This document shows positions 14,538 to 16,949 of a stretch of DNA of 16,949 nt, in pieces. The DNA is taken from NCBI GenBank assembly GCA_023398615.1, contig JAEWSD010000261.1, positions 1 through 16,949 of the forward strand, read 5' to 3'. The notes under the pieces are model-generated. The model was not told the origin of the DNA, did no database searches, and saw only the letters and a list, made by a program, of their open reading frames with translations. The first letter of the stretch is position 1. Every line of letters begins with the position of its first letter. A program made the translations under genes and the position numbers. The DNA comes from Bacillota bacterium (GTDB taxonomy: Bacteria; Bacillota; Clostridia; Lachnospirales; Lachnospiraceae).

Positions 14538-15435
14538 TGGCTCTCACCTTCCTTCTGCGTTCATTGCTTAAGATCAGAATAGCCAGGAACAGAACCGATG
14601 TGACCAATTTCATGTCCTGCGGCACCAATCCCATAGCTATGGCAATGTATACGCAGGCTTTATATAATACCGAACCCAGAATCACCGCTGTGGTTGCCTT
14701 AATGAAGGAAACCATTTTAAGCAGGTTGACACCGATAATAACACTTGCCAGGCCGAATACCACGGAGCCGGTACCGTTGGATATCTCAAACACACCGTTG
14801 TTCTGGCACTGCACACTTCCTGCCAGGCCGACGAAGGCATTGGCAATGGAAAGGCCGATTATCTTAACGAAGCCCTTATCCTTTGCCAAAGAGGTAACAA
14901 GTGTATCGTTATCGCCTACCGCACGAAGCAGATATCCTGATTTGGTCTTTAAATAGATATCCAGCAGCAGTTTCATAAGGATTACTATCAAAAACAATAT
15001 GGTAACGGAGAGAAACGGCCGGAAAGCTTCGGGTACTACTTTATCCAGGAACGAATTCTCAAAGATCGTCTCCTTTGAAAAGATCGGCAGATTGGCTCCC
15101 GCAATACGCAGATTGACCGAATAAAGCGCCGTCATCATTATAATTCCGGATAACAGATCCCTTACCTTAAATTTAACATGTATGATTCCGGTCAGCATTC
15201 CCGCCAAAGCGCCGGCCAGGAAAGAAACGGGGAGTGTTATTAACGGATTGACTCCTGCCTTAATCAGTACTGCCGTAACCGCACCTCCCAAAGGAAAGGT
15301 ACCGTCCACCGACAGATCGGGGAAATCCAATATCTTATAGGTTATATACACCCCAAGCGCAAGGACTGCATATGCAAAGCCCTCTTCCAATATTGACAGG
15401 ATCGCTGATAATATTGCATCCATTCCTACATTCAT
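14530..15435 (-). CDS. ABC transporter permease, LivH/BPD_transp_2 type (TrpY-like)
   Basis: 301 residues, mostly hydrophobic, with about eight or nine probable membrane segments. The N-terminal stretch has ILSILEEGFAYAVLALGVYI followed by YKILDFPDLSVDGTFPLGGA, a pattern typical of permeases paired with PF04392-type binding proteins. A conserved cytoplasmic region GYLLRAVGDNDTLVTSLAKD probably couples to the ATPase. The C terminus is basic (NERRRKVRANA). Start: ATG at 15435 with AAAGGA 4 nt upstream; an internal ATG at 15423 is possible but has a poorer site. It lies 34 bp after the lipoprotein gene and overlaps the ATPase gene. A single permease gene implies a homodimeric channel. Confidence 0.92.
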   Translation of the reverse strand: MNVGMDAILSAILSILEEGFAYAVLALGVYITYKILDFPDLSVDGTFPLGGAVTAVLIKAGVNPLITLPVSFLAGALAGMLTGIIHVKFKVRDLLSGIIMMTALYSVNLRIAGANLPIFSKETIFENSFLDKVVPEAFRPFLSVTILFLIVILMKLLLDIYLKTKSGYLLRAVGDNDTLVTSLAKDKGFVKIIGLSIANAFVGLAGSVQCQNNGVFEISNGTGSVVFGLASVIIGVNLLKMVSFIKATTAVILGSVLYKACVYIAIAMGLVPQDMKLVTSVLFLAILILSNERRRKVRANA

Positions 15436-15469
15436 TCCTTTCAGCCTGCGTTTGCAGGAATCTATTTAT

Positions 15470-16468
15470 CTATTTTGCTTCCGTAATTTCGTCAAACATC
15501 TCTTTTGCAGAGCCGACCAAATTATCCGGAATGTTTATGCCGAGATTTTCCGCCACTTTCGTATTACCGTAAAAGGATGCCTCTTCAATGATCTCATAAT
15601 TCATTTCACCGGCCTTCTTTTCACCCTTTAATACCTTGGCTGCCATCTTTCCGGTTTGTACGCCAAGATCATAGTAATCAAGACCGACGGCGGCAAGGCA
15701 TCCGATCTTCACCTGCTCTACTTCGCTGCCGAAAACAGGAATATTCTTCTCTGCCGCTTTGTCCAGTATGATCGGAAGTGAGCTTACAACAGTATTATCC
15801 GTCAAATTGTTCAAACAGTCAACCTTTCCCAGCAAATTATCTGCTGCCAGGGGTATATCCGCAGATACCGAGATACCGCTTTCCACAATTTCAAACCCAT
15901 AATCTGCCGCCGCTTCTTTATATTCCTCGATAGCGGAAACAGAATTCACTTCACTGGTACTGTACATGATTCCGATCTTTTTCGCATCCGGCAGGACCAA
16001 ACGGATCATTTCCAGCTGTTTCTCCACCGGAAGCTTATCGCTGGTACCGGTCGCATTGCCGGCAGGCGTCATGTCCTTATTGGCAAGCTCGGCTAATACC
16101 GGATCGGTTACCGCCGTATAGATTACCGGGATATCGGTTTTCTTTGCAGCCCCGAATGCACTTTGTGCCATCGGTGTTGCAATTGCGGCTATCAGGTCTA
16201 CCTTCTTGGCAATATAGTTGTCCGCAATCTGGTTTGCAACTCCGCCGTCTGCCTGGGCATTATCATATAGTATCTTAAGGTTTTCACCTTCCACATACCC
16301 TTCCTCTGCCAGGCCTGCTATGAAACCCTCCCGGCAGTTATCCAGGGAAGCATGCTCGGCAAACTGCCCGATACCAATGGTAACCTGCCCTTCCTTCTTA
16401 GCGCCGCAGCCGGTGAACATTCCGGCCAATACTACCAGTGTCATAATAAATGCCATACTCTTTTTCAT
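15470..16468 (-). CDS. trpX: ABC transporter substrate-binding lipoprotein (TrpX-like, PF04392 type)
   Basis: 332 residues. The N terminus is a lipoprotein signal: MKK, a hydrophobic core, then GMFTGC with the lipidated cysteine at residue 21, followed by a charged GAKKEGQ linker. The mature part reads as the ABC_sub_bind family: IGIGQFAEHASLD, GFIAGLAEEGYVEGEN, DLIAAIATPMAQSAF, IPVIYTAVTDPV, and KKIGIMYSTSEVNS between its two lobes. It would capture the substrate outside the membrane and deliver it to the permease. Start: GGAGG lies 8 nt before the ATG. First gene of the operon, behind a T-box leader with a UGG specifier, which supports tryptophan or a related compound as ligand. The family call is strong; ligand identity is inferred from regulation. 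Confidence 0.92.
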   Translation of the reverse strand: MKKSMAFIMTLVVLAGMFTGCGAKKEGQVTIGIGQFAEHASLDNCREGFIAGLAEEGYVEGENLKILYDNAQADGGVANQIADNYIAKKVDLIAAIATPMAQSAFGAAKKTDIPVIYTAVTDPVLAELANKDMTPAGNATGTSDKLPVEKQLEMIRLVLPDAKKIGIMYSTSEVNSVSAIEEYKEAAADYGFEIVESGISVSADIPLAADNLLGKVDCLNNLTDNTVVSSLPIILDKAAEKNIPVFGSEVEQVKIGCLAAVGLDYYDLGVQTGKMAAKVLKGEKKAGEMNYEIIEEASFYGNTKVAENLGINIPDNLVGSAKEMFDEITEAK

Positions 16469-16539
16469 AAAATTTTCCTCCCTATAATTATTTATTCTTA
16501 ACGCGGAATTTCTTATCTCAAAGGTCAGTAAGACAAGAA

Positions 16540-16724
16540 AGAGTTTCGCTTGACGAAACTCTCGCGCCGAGCGCGGCCGGCTTTGCCGGTAAACTTCCTA
16601 AGCTTTGCTTTTTAAGCTTTTCGTGCCGAGTGCGCACCCATAGCGGAGCGCTTTTTTATTTCATAGGATTATTGTACTTTAGTACGTCACCGTAACAAGG
16701 TCTTTCCTATGAAATAAAAAAAGC
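16540..16724. repeat. Chain of hairpins between the T-box terminator and trpX
   Basis: Successive inverted repeats: AGAGTTTCG/CGAAACTCT (16540-16562), CGCGC/GCGCG (16563-16575), CCGGC/GCCGG (16577-16589), AAGCTT/AAGCTT (16600-16619), GTGC/GCAC (16623-16637), and a larger one with 19-bp arms, GCTTTTTTATTTCATAGGA (16650-16668) against 16705-16724 (one extra A), enclosing GTAC-TTTA-GTAC. The right arm of the last overlaps the U-tract of the T-box terminator. The block is GC-rich in its centre and would sit in the trpX 5' UTR. It may be inserted repeats or extra control stems. Confidence 0.6.
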
Positions 16725-16949
16725 CTCAAGTATTGTTACATACTTGAGGCGAAATTATCCGCGGTACCACCCAAATTGACTCATCATTGATCTGATTTAG
16801 TCCACTCTTTCATATACTTTTGATATATGCCATACGGATAACGGTTATGGTGTCCGTCAACGCCTACTGTTAGTTCGGGTTGCCCTCAAAAGCCCATTCA
16901 GCTAAAGACTCCATATCGCTTTCCACCGGCAGCGACTCTCTGTTATGTC
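16716..16949 (-). promoter_or_regulatory. T-box leader, probable tRNA-Trp (UGG) specifier
   Basis: Read on the minus strand from the window edge: the AGAGAG element of stem I; then CTGAA-TGG-GCTTTTGAG, in which the triplet after GAA (16896-16894) sits at the usual specifier position and reads UGG, tryptophan; the conserved AGTAGG (near 16868-16863); a GACGG/CCGTTA stem; the T-box sequence GGGTGGTACCGCGG (16772-16759); and an intrinsic terminator with an 11-bp perfect stem, GCCTCAAGTAT/ATACTTGAGGC (16750-16723), then seven T (16722-16716). The variable base of the UGGN bulge is U. Uncharged tRNA-Trp would stabilise the antiterminator and allow trpX-Y-Z transcription. The promoter is outside the window. 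Confidence 0.92.

Noticed and set aside
12859..15435. An ecsABC-type operon made of the EcsC gene and the adjacent ABC genes
   Set aside because: A strong terminator and a separate promoter lie between them (13688-13761), and the ABC genes form an importer with a binding lipoprotein under T-box control.
1..16949. CRISPR array, phage or defence system
   Set aside because: No regularly spaced direct repeats, integrase, phage genes or nuclease/defence domains were seen in any frame.

Overview
The window looks like a chromosomal piece of an anaerobic Firmicute of the Clostridia, most like a Lachnospiraceae-type gut bacterium. The reasons are strong AGGAGG-type ribosome sites, moderate GC with AT-rich gaps, a T-box leader, a lipoprotein-dependent ABC transporter, an EcsC-family gene, and proteins that read as clear relatives of the E. 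coli Yge/Yqe/Ygf purine-catabolism set. This placement is inference from gene content, not from a marker gene.

Region 1 (1-9600) is a nitrogen/purine catabolism locus in two divergent transcription units. On the minus strand ssnA (amidohydrolase) is followed by ygfK (multidomain flavin/Fe-S oxidoreductase, cut by the window's left edge). On the plus strand ygeX, ygeY, ygeW and an arcC/yqeA carbamate kinase follow one another with gaps of 20-35 bp and end at a strong, probably bidirectional terminator (9561-9594). Homologues of this set have been linked to anaerobic uric acid/purine breakdown in gut bacteria. A coherent inferred ending is: YgeW phosphorolyses a carbamoylated amine, the kinase makes ATP from the carbamoyl phosphate, and YgeX splits 2,3-diaminopropionate to pyruvate and ammonia. 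hyuA and xdhD homologues are not in the window. Between ssnA and ygfK sits a 203-bp near-perfect palindrome flanked by exact 12-bp direct repeats, which looks like a MITE insertion. The 528-bp divergent promoter region holds several palindromes and a tandem 8-mer overlapping the ygeX promoter.

Region 2 (9605-11810) is a minus-strand ABC-F ATPase gene. Its 5' leader carries a promoter, a 42-codon candidate leader ORF, mutually exclusive stems and an intrinsic terminator just before the gene. This is the layout of ribosome-controlled attenuators in front of antibiotic-resistance ABC-F genes.

Region 3 (11880-13720) begins with a structured, repeat-like intergenic block. It is followed by a two-gene minus-strand operon, an EcsC-family protein and then an unrecognised two-helix membrane protein, with its own promoter and terminator.

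Region 4 (13716-16949) is a minus-strand three-gene ABC importer (lipoprotein, permease, ATPase; trpX-trpY-trpZ type). It is preceded by a nearly complete T-box leader whose apparent specifier codon is UGG (Trp), so the importer is inferred to take up tryptophan or a precursor when charged tRNA-Trp is scarce. A chain of hairpins lies between the T-box terminator and the first gene.
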